Numbered from the stretch's first letter, positions 1 through 11,108 are shown. The stretch is DNA of 64,000 nt from Brachyspira pilosicoli P43/6/78 (GCF_000325665.1 NC_019908.1:682001-746000); one strand, 5' to 3'. The notes: generated by a model from the sequence alone, not told the origin. Program-made: numbers and translations.

Positions 1-482
1 AAAATATAGACAATTTACCTATAATGATATATCAAAGAGAAAATGAATCTGTACCTATAAGTAAATCTTTTGATATAAAAAGATATTATGATGATATTTC
101 TTTTGATAATGATTATAAAGGCATTGTATTAAGCTCTTTAGGTTTAGTTGCTGGATATTCTAAAAAGTTTGCTTCAGAAAAAAAGGCAGCTGATTTATCT
201 GTTACAGGCGGACCAACTAAAGATAAAGAAATATTAAAAATAATTGCTAATATTTGGCAGTGCCCTATAAAAATACTTCCTTCTGGAGGAGCTTCTCTTG
301 GAGCTGCAATAAGTGCTGTACTATTATTAAAAGAAAATATTTCTTTAGATGATATTAGAAATTCATTAATAGATAACACTGTAATAGAACCTGATTATAA
401 TTTATCAAACAAATATGATAATTATTTAAAATCTATGAATGAAAAATTTAATGAAATAATTAAAACATTAATTTTTAATTAA
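1..482 (+). CDS. FGGY-family carbohydrate kinase, C-terminal part (5' truncated by window)
   Basis: The frame is open from the first bases of the window, so the gene begins upstream; about 160 C-terminal residues are present. They look like the C-terminal half of the FGGY kinase ATPase fold. The segment reading SVTGGPTKDKEILKIIANIW resembles the family TGG(G/P)...W/Q..A.D block, and GGASLGAAISA resembles the closing G-A-x-G-A-A-x-x-A helix that lines the nucleotide site. Family members phosphorylate sugars such as xylulose, gluconate, glycerol or ribulose. The substrate cannot be told from this end, since sugar contacts are in the missing N-terminal domain. A convergent ankyrin-repeat gene follows 32 bp downstream. 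Confidence 0.8.
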   Translation, partial: NIDNLPIMIYQRENESVPISKSFDIKRYYDDISFDNDYKGIVLSSLGLVAGYSKKFASEKKAADLSVTGGPTKDKEILKIIANIWQCPIKILPSGGASLGAAISAVLLLKENISLDDIRNSLIDNTVIEPDYNLSNKYDNYLKSMNEKFNEIIKTLIFN

Positions 483-514
483 TACTAAAAAATATTAACT
501 AAAATAAAGAAATA

Positions 515-847
515 TTACTCTAAAAGCTTAATTATATTTTTATGATTTTTTTGCTTAGCATAAAATAATGCATCATTGCCGTCATTATTTAAAACATATT
601 TATCAGCATTAGCATTTAAAAGCAATGCCACTACTTTTGTATGCCCTTCCATAGAAGCTAATATTAATGCAGTATTTCCTGCCTCATCTTGAACATTTAG
701 ATTAATATTTTTTGCTATCAATTTCTCAACAATATCATCATCACCAAATATTGATGCATCTAAAAGAGTCTCTTCATCTTGAGTGAGTGTATATGCTAAA
801 TTAAAAGAAAAGAATATAAATATTATTAAAAAAAGATATTTTTTCAT
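515..847 (-). CDS. Secreted ankyrin-repeat protein (110 aa)
   Basis: A 110-residue protein. The N-terminus (MKKYLFLIIFIFFSFNLAYT) is a signal peptide, probably cut after the Ala-Tyr-Thr region; there is no lipobox cysteine. The mature part is almost only ankyrin repeats: GNTALILASMEGHTKVVALL is a textbook unit, flanked by a degenerate unit before it (DEETLLDASIFGDDDIVEKL) and one after it. Ankyrin proteins bind other proteins, so an envelope or periplasmic binding role is inferred; no partner is indicated. The gene lies downstream of the tRNA pair on the same strand but is separated from it by a terminator-like hairpin. Confidence 0.8.
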   Translation of the reverse strand: MKKYLFLIIFIFFSFNLAYTLTQDEETLLDASIFGDDDIVEKLIAKNINLNVQDEAGNTALILASMEGHTKVVALLLNANADKYVLNNDGNDALFYAKQKNHKNIIKLLE

Positions 848-861
848 AATGAGTCCTATAT

Positions 862-905
862 AAAAAAACGACTCTTAAAAGCCTTTTTAAGAAATCGTTT
901 TTTAT
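862..905 (-). terminator. Rho-independent terminator behind the tRNA-Ile/tRNA-Ala pair
   Basis: Nested dyad: an outer arm AAAAAACGA pairs with TCGTTTTTT, and an inner CTTAAAA pairs with TTTTAAG. Read on the minus strand the stem ends in a run of T. It sits directly downstream of tRNA-Ala and just before the ankyrin gene. Confidence 0.7.
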
Positions 906-915
906 TTAAAAGATG

Positions 916-989
916 TGGAGGTTATGGGGATCGAACCCACGACCTACTGCGTGCAAGGCAGTCGCTCTCCCAAACTGAGCTAAACCCCC
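916..989 (-). tRNA. tRNA-Ala (anticodon TGC)
   Basis: A 74-nt cloverleaf on the minus strand. Acceptor arm GGGGGTT pairs with AACCTCC (one G-T pair), the D arm is GCTC...GAGC, the anticodon stem ACTGC/GCAGT encloses a loop with TGC, and the T arm is GTGGG-TTCGATC-CCCAT. The discriminator is A and CCA is not encoded. It follows tRNA-Ile by 25 bp and both appear to share one transcript. Confidence 0.95.
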
Positions 990-1014
990 GTGTATGTTAA
1001 AGAACCTGAGCGTG

Positions 1015-1088
1015 TGGGCCTGGGAGGAATTGAACCACCGACCTTTCGATTATCAGTCGAACGCTCTAGCCATCTGAGCTACAGGCCC
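1015..1088 (-). tRNA. tRNA-Ile (anticodon GAT)
   Basis: A 74-nt cloverleaf on the minus strand. Acceptor arm GGGCCTG pairs with CAGGCCC, the D arm is GCTC...GAGC, the anticodon stem TTCGA/TCGAA encloses CTGATAA with anticodon GAT, and the T arm is GGTGG-TTCAATT-CCTCC. CCA is not encoded. Ile then Ala is the order found inside many 16S-23S spacers, but no rRNA gene flanks the pair here. Confidence 0.95.
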
Positions 1089-1113
1089 TTTTTTTTCTTC
1101 TTTGATATGTTGT

Positions 1114-1144
1114 ATAATATAACATATTATAAAAAAAATAGCAA
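1114..1144 (-). promoter_or_regulatory. Probable promoter of the tRNA-Ile/tRNA-Ala transcript
   Basis: On the minus strand there is TTGCTA as -35 (1144-1139), then TATATT at 17-bp spacing or TATTAT at 19-bp spacing as -10. It lies about 30 bp upstream of tRNA-Ile. The -10 region also sits inside an ATATGTT...AACATAT dyad. The stretch is very AT-rich, so chance matches are possible. Confidence 0.5.
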
Positions 1145-1202
1145 GTTTTTTTTCTAAAATATTTTAAAAAAAACTTCTAAAGATATAAAAATGGAGAGAT
1201 GT

Positions 1203-2401
1203 ATGAATTTTAAAATTTCTAAAATGATGGCAAAAAAGGACTTTCAAAAAGAGTTCTCTGACTTTATGCTAAAAGCAGTTTCAATTCCTAATGTTATCAG
1301 TTTTGCTGGAGGTATGCCAAACCCTATTTCTTTTCCTAATAAAGAATTAAAAAAAGCATACTCTTTTGTAATGGATAATCATTATAAAACAGCATTGCAA
1401 TATGCAAATACTCAAGGATATATTGAACTAAGAAAAATAATAGCACAAAGATACAAGAGCAAAGAAAATATTAATGTAGAAGCAGATGATATATTAATAA
1501 TTAATGGAGCACAACAGGGATTTGATATAATATCAGCTGTTACACTAAATGACAATGATAATGTTATAGTAGAAGCCCCTACTTTTTTGGCAGCAATTCA
1601 AACTTTCAATTTGTATAATGCTAAAATACATAGCGTAGAAATAAATGATAAAGGTATTAATTTAGACGAATTAAAAAACATACTAAAAAAATATAAATCA
1701 AAATTATTTTTATACAATTCCAAATTTCCAAAATCCAACAGGTTTAACTTACAATAATGAAACAAGAAAAAATAATTGCAGATATGATAAAAAAAACTAA
1801 TACCATACTCATAGAAGATAATCCATATGGTGCTTTAAGATTTAAAGGAGAAAATCAGGAATCATTTTTCAATTTACTAAATGAACAAGTAATATTAATG
1901 GGTTCTTTTTCAAAAACAATTTCGCCAGGCATAAGAGTTGGCTGGATTGCTTCAAAAAATAAGGAATTCATGAAAAAAGCCATAGAATATAAACAAATAC
2001 TTGATGTTCATACTAGCATGCCAGACCAAATGGCTATTGCTCAATATATAAACAATAGCGACTTTGATAAGCATATAGAAAAAATAAGAAAACTTTATCA
2101 TAAACAGTGCAATGCTATGATTAATGCTATAGAAAAATATTTCCCAAAAGAAGTTAAATATACAAAGCCTGAAGGCGGAATGTTTATATGGGTAGAGCTT
2201 CCAAAAAATATTAAATCTGTGGAGTTAGCAAATGAGACTATAAAAAGAAATGTTGCAATATCTCCGGGTGACCCTTTTTATAATAAAAAAAGAAATGTAA
2301 GCACTTTTAGATTGAGTTATTCAAACTGTTCTGTAGAAAATATTGATAAGGGAATGAAGATAATAGGCGAAACTATAGATAAAATGCTTAAATCAAAATA
2401 A
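1203..2401 (+). CDS. PLP-dependent aminotransferase, class I/II (2-aminoadipate/MocR-type), one frameshift
   Basis: Fold-type I aminotransferase resembling the LysN/2-aminoadipate and MocR C-terminal group. The N-terminal half has ISFAGGMPNP, the LQYANTQGYIELR block, and NGAQQGFDI at the cofactor phosphate site. The C-terminal half has EDNPYGALRF and the Schiff-base lysine in GSFSKTISPGIRVGWI, then the PEGGMFIWVELP and FRLSYSNCS motifs. The halves are in different frames: removing one T from the T5 run at 1707-1711 joins them and recreates the conserved IPNFQNPTGLTY motif. Start at 1203 is chosen because GGAGAG (1193-1198) is a good ribosome site for it and overlaps the ATG at 1191. About 400 residues when corrected, normal for the family. 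The amino-acid substrate is not known. Confidence 0.85.
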
Positions 2402-2425
2402 ATTAATAATTAGGAGTAAATAAAA

Positions 2426-3552
2426 ATGAAAGATATAAGAATAGAAAAATTAGCTTACAATCTAGTAAACTATTCATGCAGATTAAAAAAAGGAGAAAAT
2501 GTTTTAATAAAGGTTTATGGTGAGGGAGAAGAAAGAAGCCTAGTAATGGCAATAATACAAGAGGTTTATAAAGTAGGTGCTAATCCTTTTGTTTGGAATC
2601 ATGACCCAGAGATAATGAGAGAATTATTAAAAAAATGTAACGAAGAACAGATAAAAACTTGGGCAGAATCTGACTTAATGCTAATGAAAAAAATGGATGC
2701 ATATATTGGTGTTTGGGGAGGCAACAATAATGCTGAGAACTCTTCAATTAAAGAAGAAAATTATAAAATATATGAAAAACTTTATTTAGACCCTGTACAT
2801 ATGCATCAAAGAGTAAAAAATACAAAATGGGTTGTATTAAACTACCCTACTTCTTCTATGGCACAGCAAGCTTCTATGAGTACAGATGAGTTTGAAGATT
2901 TTTATTTTAAGGTTTGCAATTTGGATTATTCAAAAGAATGGATAAGGCTATGGATAATTTAGTTAGTCTTATGAATAAAACTGATAAAGTAAAAATTACA
3001 GGAGAAGGTACTAATTTAGAATTCTCTATAAAAAATATACCTGCTATAAAATGTGCTGGAATAATGAATATACCTGATGGCGAAGTGTTTACTGCTCCTG
3101 TGAGAGATTCTATTAATGGAGTTTTATCATACAACACACCTTCATTATATAGCGACGGTTTTACTTACGAAAATATTAAATTAGAGTTCAAAAATGGAAA
3201 AATAGTAAATGCATCTGCAAATGATAATGAAAGAATAAATAAAATATTTGACACAGATGAAGGAGCTAGATATATAGGTGAGTTTGCTATTGGAGTTAAT
3301 CCTTATATAACTAAACCTATGAAAGATACTTTGTTTGATGAAAAGATTATGGGAAGCTTCCATTTTACTCCTGGTGCTTGTTATGATGAAGCCCCTAATG
3401 GAAATAAATCTACTATACACTGGGATTTGGTTTGCATACAAACTAAAGAATATGGCGGCGGAGAGATGTATTTTGATGATGTATTAATTAGAAAAGATGG
3501 AGTCTTTGTTATAGATGAACTTAAATGCCTAAACCCTGAAAACCTAATATAA
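2426..3552 (+). CDS. M29-family metallo-aminopeptidase (AmpS/PepS-like), one frameshift
   Basis: About 375 residues when corrected, typical of family M29 (thermophilic aminopeptidase T/AmpS), cytosolic dimetal exopeptidases. Likely metal ligands are all in the C-terminal part: Glu in PDGEVFTAPVRDS, Glu in EGARYIGEFAIGVNP, and His, Tyr, His and Asp in FHFTPGACYDEA and NKSTIHWDLV. The two parts are in different frames; adding one A to the A4 run at 2932-2935 gives the continuous ...LDYSKRMDKAMDNLV... A clear AGGAG precedes the ATG at 2426. It lies 24 bp behind the aminotransferase, so the two probably form an operon in peptide and amino-acid use. A bidirectional terminator follows. Confidence 0.88.
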
Positions 3553-3577
3553 TTATTTTCACATAATTAAACATACA

Positions 3578-3616
3578 AAAAAACAAGGGGCTAATCAAAT
3601 CCCCTTGTTTTTACTC
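3578..3616. terminator. Bidirectional rho-independent terminator between convergent genes
   Basis: AAACAAGGGG (3581-3590) and CCCCTTGTTT (3601-3610) form a perfect 10-bp stem with a 10-nt loop. T-rich tails follow on both strands. It lies between the 3' ends of the aminopeptidase and adk genes and can serve both. Confidence 0.9.
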
Positions 3617-3644
3617 ATTTAATAATAAAACATTATTTATTTTT

Positions 3645-4214
3645 TTATTTCTTTATACCATCAAGACCTTTTTTAATCTTTTTATAAATATCTTCTGGTG
3701 TTTCATTTTCAAGACTTTCAACATCTATTATATAAACCTTATCTTTATAATATTCTAATACAGGCTTACTTTGACTTTCAAAAACTTTTATTCTGTTTTT
3801 TATAGTCTCTTCATTATCATCAGAGCGTCCTCTATTTAAAAGTCTTTTTATTATAATATTTTCAGCAACACTAAGATTAATAATAGCATCAATTTTATAA
3901 TTTAATTTTTCTAATAATTTATCTAATTCTTTAGCCTGCTCCATAGTTCTAGGATATCCGTCAAGCATAAATCCTTTTTTACAATCATCTTTTTTAAGTC
4001 TATCAAAGAGCATATCTATAACTAAACTATCAGGAACCAATTCTCCCTTATCCATATATCCTTTAGCTGTTTTGCCAAGCTCAGTACCATTTGCAATATT
4101 CTCTCTAAACATATCTCCTGTAGAAATATGAGATATAGAATATTCTTTTTCTATTAACTCAGATTGAGTACCTTTACCAGAACCAGGTGCTCCTATAAAA
4201 ATAATATTAATCAT
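3645..4214 (-). CDS. adk: Adenylate kinase (short-LID type)
   Basis: Interconverts ATP + AMP and 2 ADP in the cytosol. The P-loop is [10 protein letters not shown], the AMP-binding region is [12 protein letters not shown], and [10 protein letters not shown] matches the family DG(F/Y)PR motif. The LID between [10 protein letters not shown] and NEETIKNRI is short, so this is a short-form enzyme without the Cys4 zinc LID; 189 residues fit that form. The frame is open back to 4298, but the ATG at 4214 is chosen: it starts [15 protein letters not shown] and has GGAG six bases upstream, while the upstream residues are only a low-complexity hydrophobic stretch. It lies 77 bp behind the PEGA-domain gene on the same strand. 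Confidence 0.96.
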   Translation of the reverse strand: MINIIFIGAPGSGKGTQSELIEKEYSISHISTGDMFRENIANGTELGKTAKGYMDKGELVPDSLVIDMLFDRLKKDDCKKGFMLDGYPRTMEQAKELDKLLEKLNYKIDAIINLSVAENIIIKRLLNRGRSDDNEETIKNRIKVFESQSKPVLEYYKDKVYIIDVESLENETPEDIYKKIKKGLDGIKK

Positions 4215-4291
4215 AGTTTTATCTCCTAAATTGTATATTATTATAAATAGTATAATCAATAATAATATATTGTCAAATAAATTATATAAAA

Positions 4292-5893
4292 TTACCACCG
4301 ATAAGTATATGCAACATTAGCCCCGCCATAACCTCCGGAAAAAGTAAGCTCTTCTACAGCAAAGTTACTCTCATTAACCCAAAGCATATAATATATTCCC
4401 GCAGTTAAAGCAAAAACACCCGTAGCCACCAATCCGCCTATATATATATTAAAAGCAGTATTATATGTAGTTAAATCAACAGGAGGCCTATTTGGAGCAT
4501 TTTGATATTTATCATAATAATTAATCATAGTATAATCAAGTATTTCATTAGCATATATATAAGTACCAACAGAAAAAATTGTACTTGCTATAGTAAGCCC
4601 TAAAAATATCTTTGTATTTCTCTCATAGTTTTTAAACACTATATCTACCCAAGTAGGTTCATGAAAAGGCTTCATCTTTGGAGTTAAATCTAAATAATTT
4701 GTGCTTTTTACTGTAAAAGTACCATAATAGTCTATATAATTAGTATTTGTTATCTTTATAGAATAAGTACCAAATCCAAAATCTTCATATATAAAATTTG
4801 CAGGCTTTCTCTTTATTCCATTAATAACTACAGAGCTATCTTCTCCGCCTGGTATATTAATTTTTACTTTGGCAGTATTAGTCATTTCAACCATACTAAA
4901 ATTAAGCATTATATCTTCATTTGTTTTTTCAAAAGAAAGCATAGTATCTATTGTTTCATACAAATCTTTTTTAATTGTAAATCTATGTGCATTAGTAGTT
5001 AAAGTTGGCAAATATAAAGTATCTCCGCTCATTCCAATTAAAGCATTATCAACATAAACAAATGCCCCCTCAGGCTCTACATTTATAGCAATAGTACCAG
5101 TTTTATCTACATAACTAATTCTATTTGCTATATCTAAAGCATAAATAGGAATCTGCTCATCTATTTTTGCCTCAGATATTTCTATACTATAAGTGTCTAT
5201 TTTTCTCTCTTTAACATAGGCTATAGAAGTTATTACACTGATATTTGGTCTTTTATATTCAATGCTTCCAAATATAACAATATCTGCATCTCTTTTAAAA
5301 ACCTCTTTTTTTATATCATCTCCAGTATATTCATAAAAATATCCGCCAAGCTCTATATTTTGTACAAAATCATTTGTATTTTTTACTATAACATTGCTTC
5401 CATTATAATTTATAATAACTTCCTCTTCTTCATTTAATTGGAAATATTTTGTTTCTGGAGTAATAAGAGTGACATTGCTTCTTAAACCTCCCCAATTAGT
5501 ATAATAGTAATATTCATAATTTGTAACAATTGCAGTATTATTAGATGAGTCTGTTGCTGTGTATGTAATATTTGTAAATTGAAAAACTTTTCTTTCATAA
5601 GCTCTTTCAAAATCTACTGGAGTTAATTTTACATTGGTTGATGATTGAAGTCTTATTGTTTTATTATATTCTAATTGATTAGCTATTGAATCTGCTATTG
5701 CCAAAGTTAAATAGTTATAGTTAGTATTATCACTTAAATTTGTATAGACAAATATTTCTATTTTTGCAGTATCTGATGCGGTATAATATGGACGCACTTC
5801 TTCTACTGTAATAGGTCTGCCGCCAAAAGAATATAGCAGATTAGATATTATTAGAGTTAATACTAAAATATAATAATTTCTATGCATAATCAA
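4292..5893 (-). CDS. PEGA-domain envelope protein with two C-terminal membrane segments
   Basis: 533 residues with an N-terminal signal peptide (hydrophobic core [17 protein letters not shown]). The N-terminal half has a Thr/Tyr/Asn-rich region with a [15 protein letters not shown] element that resembles periplasmic proteins scoring lipoprotein or curli-like assembly, but I cannot assign it firmly. A PEGA domain follows, with the signature [16 protein letters not shown], and a second related repeat ([18 protein letters not shown]). Two hydrophobic segments near the C-terminus ([20 protein letters not shown] and the one around [18 protein letters not shown]) suggest membrane anchoring. PEGA domains are common in surface-layer and cell-wall-linked proteins. 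The start could also be the ATG at 5887; no strong ribosome site decides it. Confidence 0.7.
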   Translation of the reverse strand: MIMHRNYYILVLTLIISNLLYSFGGRPITVEEVRPYYTASDTAKIEIFVYTNLSDNTNYNYLTLAIADSIANQLEYNKTIRLQSSTNVKLTPVDFERAYERKVFQFTNITYTATDSSNNTAIVTNYEYYYYTNWGGLRSNVTLITPETKYFQLNEEEEVIINYNGSNVIVKNTNDFVQNIELGGYFYEYTGDDIKKEVFKRDADIVIFGSIEYKRPNISVITSIAYVKERKIDTYSIEISEAKIDEQIPIYALDIANRISYVDKTGTIAINVEPEGAFVYVDNALIGMSGDTLYLPTLTTNAHRFTIKKDLYETIDTMLSFEKTNEDIMLNFSMVEMTNTAKVKINIPGGEDSSVVINGIKRKPANFIYEDFGFGTYSIKITNTNYIDYYGTFTVKSTNYLDLTPKMKPFHEPTWVDIVFKNYERNTKIFLGLTIASTIFSVGTYIYANEILDYTMINYYDKYQNAPNRPPVDLTTYNTAFNIYIGGLVATGVFALTAGIYYMLWVNESNFAVEELTFSGGYGGANVAYTYRW

Positions 5894-6076
5894 TTTTATT
5901 TAATTTTATAGATTTAATTTTATACTAAAAGACTTGTTTTATCAATATGTATATAAAAATATAATAAAACTTCTTGACAATACTATATCTTTTATATATC
6001 ATTGCTTATCGAATATTTTTTATCTAATTATTATTTAATTTATTAATCGTATATACAAAAAGGAAGCAGCATAATT

Positions 6077-8633
6077 ATGAAATCAGTAAAAAGCGAAATA
6101 AAATATCCTATTATATTTATAATATTATCTATACTTTTTTTTGCAAGCAATTTAACATTTTCTTATCTTCAAATGGGAGATGTTATTCTCTGGGACATAA
6201 AAAATATTAAAGATGCTGTATTAAGCGGCAATTTATATTTTTGGAATAACGCCTATTTTACAATATCAGCACCTGCTACAGTGCCTATACACCCAAAATC
6301 TTTATTAATGACAATTCTTCCATACAAAATATATCCTCAAGTTACAATCATATTTCATATAGCTGTAATGGGTTATGGATTATTTTTATTTTTAAGAGAA
6401 AAGAAATTATCAACAAAAGCTTCTATGTTTGGGGCAATTGCTTTAATGTTTTCTAATGCAATATTTACTCTTATACTTCCTGGGCATTTAGGTAAATTCG
6501 AGACTTACTGTTATTTTCCTTTGGTTTTATATTTCTTATCAAAGGCTATGAACACTGAGAAATGGATATATTTCTTTTTTACTGGTGCTTTTTTAGGCAT
6601 TGCTTTTTTGGGAGGAGCTTTAGATGTAGCAATGTATTTTGCTTTGTTTCTCTCTTGTTATTTTTTATATTTATTATACAGACAAAAAAAACAATCTTAA
6701 ATTAATTGACTATATAAAAACTAACATTAAAAAAATAATATTGTTGTGTATAAAGTTTGCATTAGTTGCAGTATTTTCTTTTTTAATGTCTATACAAGTT
6801 ATAATGGTTACAAAAAACACGCAAGATATGGGAGCTGCTGGAGTAGAAAACAAACAAGACTTATGGAATTGGGCTACAAGATGGTCTTATCCGCCTGAAG
6901 AAGTATTAGGATTTTTTGTACCTGGTCTTTTTGGGTATTATTCTGGAAGTGAAACTCACCCTTATTGGGGAAGAATAGCTAATATGAACGGAGAGCCAAA
7001 AACTTCAAACTTCTCTCTCACCGCTGTAAACATTGGATATATAACATTTTTATTTATAATATTCGCTTTATTTATAAGTAAGAAAAAATACAGTGAAAAA
7101 TATTTTTGGATAGGTACTGCTTTATTCTTTTTGATAGCAAGCTTTGGAAGATATTTGCCTATTATATACGGAGCATTGTTTCAAATACCGATATTTAGAG
7201 ATGCAAGAAACCCTAATAAATTTATAGAAATTATACCTATACCATTTGCAATACTTTCAGCATTTGCAGCAGATTATATATTCAAAGCAATAGAAGCAAA
7301 AAAAGAGGATAAACTTCTTAAATATTTAGAAGATGAATATAGAGGAGTAAGTATAGCACAAAAAATAATGTATGCTGTATTAATTTTGTCTGTTGTATTT
7401 GCTGTTATCACTATACTATTAAACGGCTTTATACAAAATGCATTCCTCACTGACTGGCAAGACAAATCTGCATTAATAGCAAAAAATATATCAATGTCTT
7501 TTATAAGACTCACTCTAATATCATCTGTAACAACTCTTTTAATGATTAATTCTATTTCTTTAAAAGAGATAACATTAAAAGATAAATATTTATTAGTAGC
7601 TCCTTTAATAATATTTATTTTACTTTCAGTTTATGATACAGGCAAAATAAGCATATTAATAATAGGCACAATAATAACTTTTTTATATATCATAATAGCA
7701 AACAAAGAAAATTTATATTATAAATATTTACCATACGCTTTTATGGCTATACTATTTTTAGACTTAATGCAAACAGCAAATATATTTATAGTAAAATCAA
7801 ATATAGATAAAATGTATGAAGGAACCCCTATCACAGAGCATATATTAAAACAAGAAGGCAATGAAACTACAATGCCAATACTAATTCCTTATCTATATAG
7901 ATATACAACACATACAATGCCATATTACAATATTCCATTAACAGAACCACCCGCAGCAAGCAGATTAAGCAAAGAAATAACAGATATGTTCTCAGCATTT
8001 AGAATTAATGATTATGTAGGATATGAACCTAGATTAATGGATTTGCTTGGAGTAAGATATATATTAAGCCCTACATATTTAGACAGTTCCGTAATTGCAA
8101 ATGATATCACTAAAATAACAGAGTATCAGGATTCTTTCTCTGCTGCTGTATTATACGAACTTAATGGGTATAGAAATAAATATGAGTTTGTCAATAGCGT
8201 ATATAATGCAAAAGATTTTAATGACGGTCTTGGAAGAATGAAGATACCTAATTTTAATTTATCAAAAGAGGCTATTATAACAGATAATGCTAAAAATATA
8301 GTTTTGAGTGTGAGCAACTCTATAAACAAAGTAGAAATGCTTGAGTATAGCAACAATAAAATAGTATTTAATGTTCAAACTCCTGATGCCGGAGTATTGG
8401 TTTTAAAAGAGAGATATAGTCCTGATTGGAGTGTAAGCATTAATGGAGAGAAAAAAGAATTGCTTAAAGCTAATTTGTTATTTAGAGGTGTATATGTTGA
8501 AGCTGGAGATAATAATATTGTATTTGAATTTACTCCTACAATGAAATATGCTTATATTACAATAGTTTCTTGGGCTTTGTTTATTGTAATTTCTATAATA
8601 GCAATATTTAGAAAGAAAAGAGTAAATGAATAA
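6077..8633 (+). CDS. Large polytopic membrane protein, YfhO-like, one frameshift
   Basis: About 850 residues when corrected, with many membrane helices in the first two thirds and a soluble beta-rich C-terminal domain before a last membrane helix. This plan and the fragments GHLGKFETYCYFPLVLYF, RDARNPNKF and ERYSPDWSVSING fit the YfhO family (PF09586), thought to be GT-C-like enzymes that glycosylate lipid or teichoic acids in some bacteria; the substrate here is unknown. The reading frame breaks in the A8 run at 6684-6691; removing one A joins ...LLYRQK to NNLKLIDYIK. The downstream gene overlaps its stop by 8 bp, so the two are coupled. Confidence 0.75.
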
Positions 8634-9048
8634 AAAAATAATTAAATATAAAATTATACTATTAATAATGGCTTCATTATTCTTATTTTGTTTTATTGTA
8701 ATGAATTATATTAATATCAGCAATATAATAAAATATAAAAAAGGAGACATCATAAAAGTTCAAGCGAATATTGAAGAGTCAAATTATTATGAATATGGAC
8801 TTATAAAAAGAAAATATCCATATTTAGTTTATAGCTTTATTTATGATGATAAAAAAATTACAATAAGCAATATGCTAAGCGACAATACTTTTACAAATAA
8901 AAAACTTATAACAATATACTATGATAAAATAAATAATAGAGAAGTTATGCTTCCATCTATAAAAAATTTTATATTATCTTTTATGTTTTTTGTTTTAAGC
9001 ATAATTATCATAGTATATGCTATAAACTTAAAAAGAATATATACTTAA
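8626..9048 (+). CDS. Small two-helix membrane protein, DUF3592-like
   Basis: 140 residues. A first membrane helix (residues about 9-32), a polar beta-rich middle of about 75 residues with many Tyr and Lys, and a second membrane helix near the C-terminus. The layout and the middle section (YPYLVYSFIYDDKKI, then LITIYYDKINNREVMLP) resemble DUF3592, whose function is not known. Its ATG overlaps the stop of the YfhO-like gene by 8 bp, which suggests translational coupling. Its 3' end is one base from the convergent hldD gene. Confidence 0.6.
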   Translation: MNKKIIKYKIILLIMASLFLFCFIVMNYINISNIIKYKKGDIIKVQANIEESNYYEYGLIKRKYPYLVYSFIYDDKKITISNMLSDNTFTNKKLITIYYDKINNREVMLPSIKNFILSFMFFVLSIIIIVYAINLKRIYT

Positions 9049-9049
9049 A

Positions 9050-9997
9050 TTACATTAAATATCCGCTGCTCTCTTCAAGCACTTTGGCATATTTTTTTAC
9101 GCCAGTATTTACATTCATAAACTCTTTAGTATATCCAACTTTTTTCAAATTAGTTAAATCTGCCTGAGTGTATTTTTGGTATTTTCCTTTAAGAGCATCA
9201 GGGAAAGGAATATACTCAATTTCAGAAGAAGAGTACATCTCTTTTAAAGCCTTAGCAATCTCCACAAAACTCTCAGCCTTACCAGTTCCGCAGTTAAATA
9301 TACCAGAAATATTTTCATTTTCAAAAAAGAAATTGTTTACACTTACAACATCATCAACATGTATAAAATCCCTTAAAAAATTCTCACTTCCCTCAAAGAT
9401 TTTCATTTTCTCACCAGCTTTAATCTGATTAAATAAATGAAAAGCAACTGAAGCCATTCTACCCTTATGATTCTCCTGCGGACCATATACATTAAAATAT
9501 CTTAACCCCACAACCTGACTATTAATTTTTTTATTCCTAAATAAAATATTAACATACCTGTCAAATTGATATTTAGAAAAAGCATAAACATTAAGCGGAT
9601 ACTCATTCTTCTCATCTTCAGCAAATCCATTCTCCCCATTTCCATAAACAGAAGCACTTGAAGCATAAAAGAATCTTACTTTATTTTCTAAACAAGCATG
9701 CAAAATATGCTGACTATATTCATAATTGTTTTTCATCATATATTTTCCATCAGTCTCCATTGTATCAGAACAAGCTCCCTGATGAAATATAGCATCTACT
9801 TTATTATTTTCAACAAAAGAATAAACATCAAAATCTTCTTTATCTATATAATCTCCAAAAACAACCCTATTTAAATTTTTATGTTTTGAAGCATTTTTTA
9901 AATTATCAACTATTAGTATATCACTTATACCTAAATTATTTAAACCTCTAACTATATTAGAGCCAATAAATCCAGCACCGCCTGTTACTATAATCAT
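9050..9997 (-). CDS. hldD: ADP-L-glycero-D-manno-heptose 6-epimerase
   Basis: Converts ADP-D-glycero-D-manno-heptose to the L,D form for the lipooligosaccharide inner core. It is an extended short-chain dehydrogenase of 315 residues with the N-terminal NAD(P) motif [11 protein letters not shown], the Ser-Tyr-Lys catalytic set in YASSASVYG and YAFSKYQFD, and the family segments [14 protein letters not shown] and [20 protein letters not shown]. The ATG at 9997 is chosen: it starts at the Rossmann strand and has AGGAG about 9 bp upstream. The reading frame extends further into murG without sense. Together with kdsA at 41150 this shows that the organism makes a heptose/KDO-containing lipid. It is the last gene of the glgC/ftsW/murG run. 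Confidence 0.9.
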   Translation of the reverse strand: MIIVTGGAGFIGSNIVRGLNNLGISDILIVDNLKNASKHKNLNRVVFGDYIDKEDFDVYSFVENNKVDAIFHQGACSDTMETDGKYMMKNNYEYSQHILHACLENKVRFFYASSASVYGNGENGFAEDEKNEYPLNVYAFSKYQFDRYVNILFRNKKINSQVVGLRYFNVYGPQENHKGRMASVAFHLFNQIKAGEKMKIFEGSENFLRDFIHVDDVVSVNNFFFENENISGIFNCGTGKAESFVEIAKALKEMYSSSEIEYIPFPDALKGKYQKYTQADLTNLKKVGYTKEFMNVNTGVKKYAKVLEESSGYLM

Positions 9998-10025
9998 ATA
10001 TTTTAATCTCCTTTTATTTAGTTTT

Positions 10026-11108
10026 TTATTTTCTTTTAATATTGTCCATAATACTAAGAATATCATTAACAATAGCAGTAACCGCTCTTGAAGTATAATT
10101 CTTCCTAATATTCTCTCTCATCACATTAAGCCTATCTTGATTATTTAAATTTTTTATTATAATCTCTCCCAATTGCTTAGAATCAAGATCCGCCTCATTC
10201 ATTAAATAAGCCATATCTTTGTTCACCAATTCCAAAGCATTATAATATTGATGATTATCCGTAGCATAAGGGAAAGGCACTAAAAGAGAAGGCACATTAA
10301 CAGCCAATATCTCACTAATAGAACTGCTTCCAGCCCTAGATACTACAAAATCAGCAGCATGAAGCAAAGTAGCCATGTCTTTATAATAACTATGAACTGT
10401 TACATCTGTTATTTTTTTATCATTAACTTTTGCTATTATTTCAGAACCCCATTTAGGACCGGCAAGCCATACTATGTGAAGATTTTTTACATTCTCTTTC
10501 ACATTTTTTATGCAATCTAAAAATATATTATTTAATTTTAATGCCCCCTGAGAGCCTCCCATTACAACAAGCAATTTATCATCATCTTTTAATTTCATGA
10601 TAATTCTAGAAGATTTTCTATTTACAATAAAGAAATCATCTCTAACAGGGTTTCCCATTACTTTTCCTTTAGGCATATATTGCAAAGTCTTAGAAAAAGT
10701 AAGATAAGCTCCTTTAGCATGTTTATAAAATATTTTATTAACTTTTCCTGGTATAGAGTTTTGTTCGCATAAAAATATAGGTATTTTTTTTAATTTAGCC
10801 ACATACAGCATAGGCATAGAAACAAATCCGCCCATTCCTATAATACACTCAGGTTTATGTTTTTTGATTATATTATTAGCTTTTATCATTGATGGTATAA
10901 ACTTAAGTAAAAAAGCAATATTTTTTAATAAATTTCCAGGAGAGTTTATCTCTAAATAATTATAATCATAATGAGGTGGTATTAAATTATAATCTCTAGC
11001 TGCCACCACAAGTCTAGGGTTATGTCCAAGTTTTTTTAAATGGTCATATATAGAAATTGCAGGTGTTATATGACCAGCTGTACCGCCGCCAGATAAAATT
11101 ACATTCAT
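10026..11108 (-). CDS. murG: UDP-GlcNAc:lipid I N-acetylglucosaminyltransferase
   Basis: Makes lipid II from lipid I on the inner face of the membrane (GT28 family). 360 residues, the normal size. Visible motifs: the glycine-rich loop [15 protein letters not shown] at the N-terminus, [12 protein letters not shown], the second glycine loop [12 protein letters not shown], and the donor-binding block [20 protein letters not shown] followed by [14 protein letters not shown]. The start codon overlaps the ftsW stop by four bases (ATGA), so the two are translationally coupled, an order often seen in division and cell-wall clusters. Confidence 0.96.
   Translation of the reverse strand: MNVILSGGGTAGHITPAISIYDHLKKLGHNPRLVVAARDYNLIPPHYDYNYLEINSPGNLLKNIAFLLKFIPSMIKANNIIKKHKPECIIGMGGFVSMPMLYVAKLKKIPIFLCEQNSIPGKVNKIFYKHAKGAYLTFSKTLQYMPKGKVMGNPVRDDFFIVNRKSSRIIMKLKDDDKLLVVMGGSQGALKLNNIFLDCIKNVKENVKNLHIVWLAGPKWGSEIIAKVNDKKITDVTVHSYYKDMATLLHAADFVVSRAGSSSISEILAVNVPSLLVPFPYATDNHQYYNALELVNKDMAYLMNEADLDSKQLGEIIIKNLNNQDRLNVMRENIRKNYTSRAVTAIVNDILSIMDNIKRK

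Noticed and set aside
1191-1202. ATG at 1191 as the aminotransferase start
   Set aside because: GGAGAG, the best ribosome site, overlaps it; the ATG at 1203 has correct spacing.
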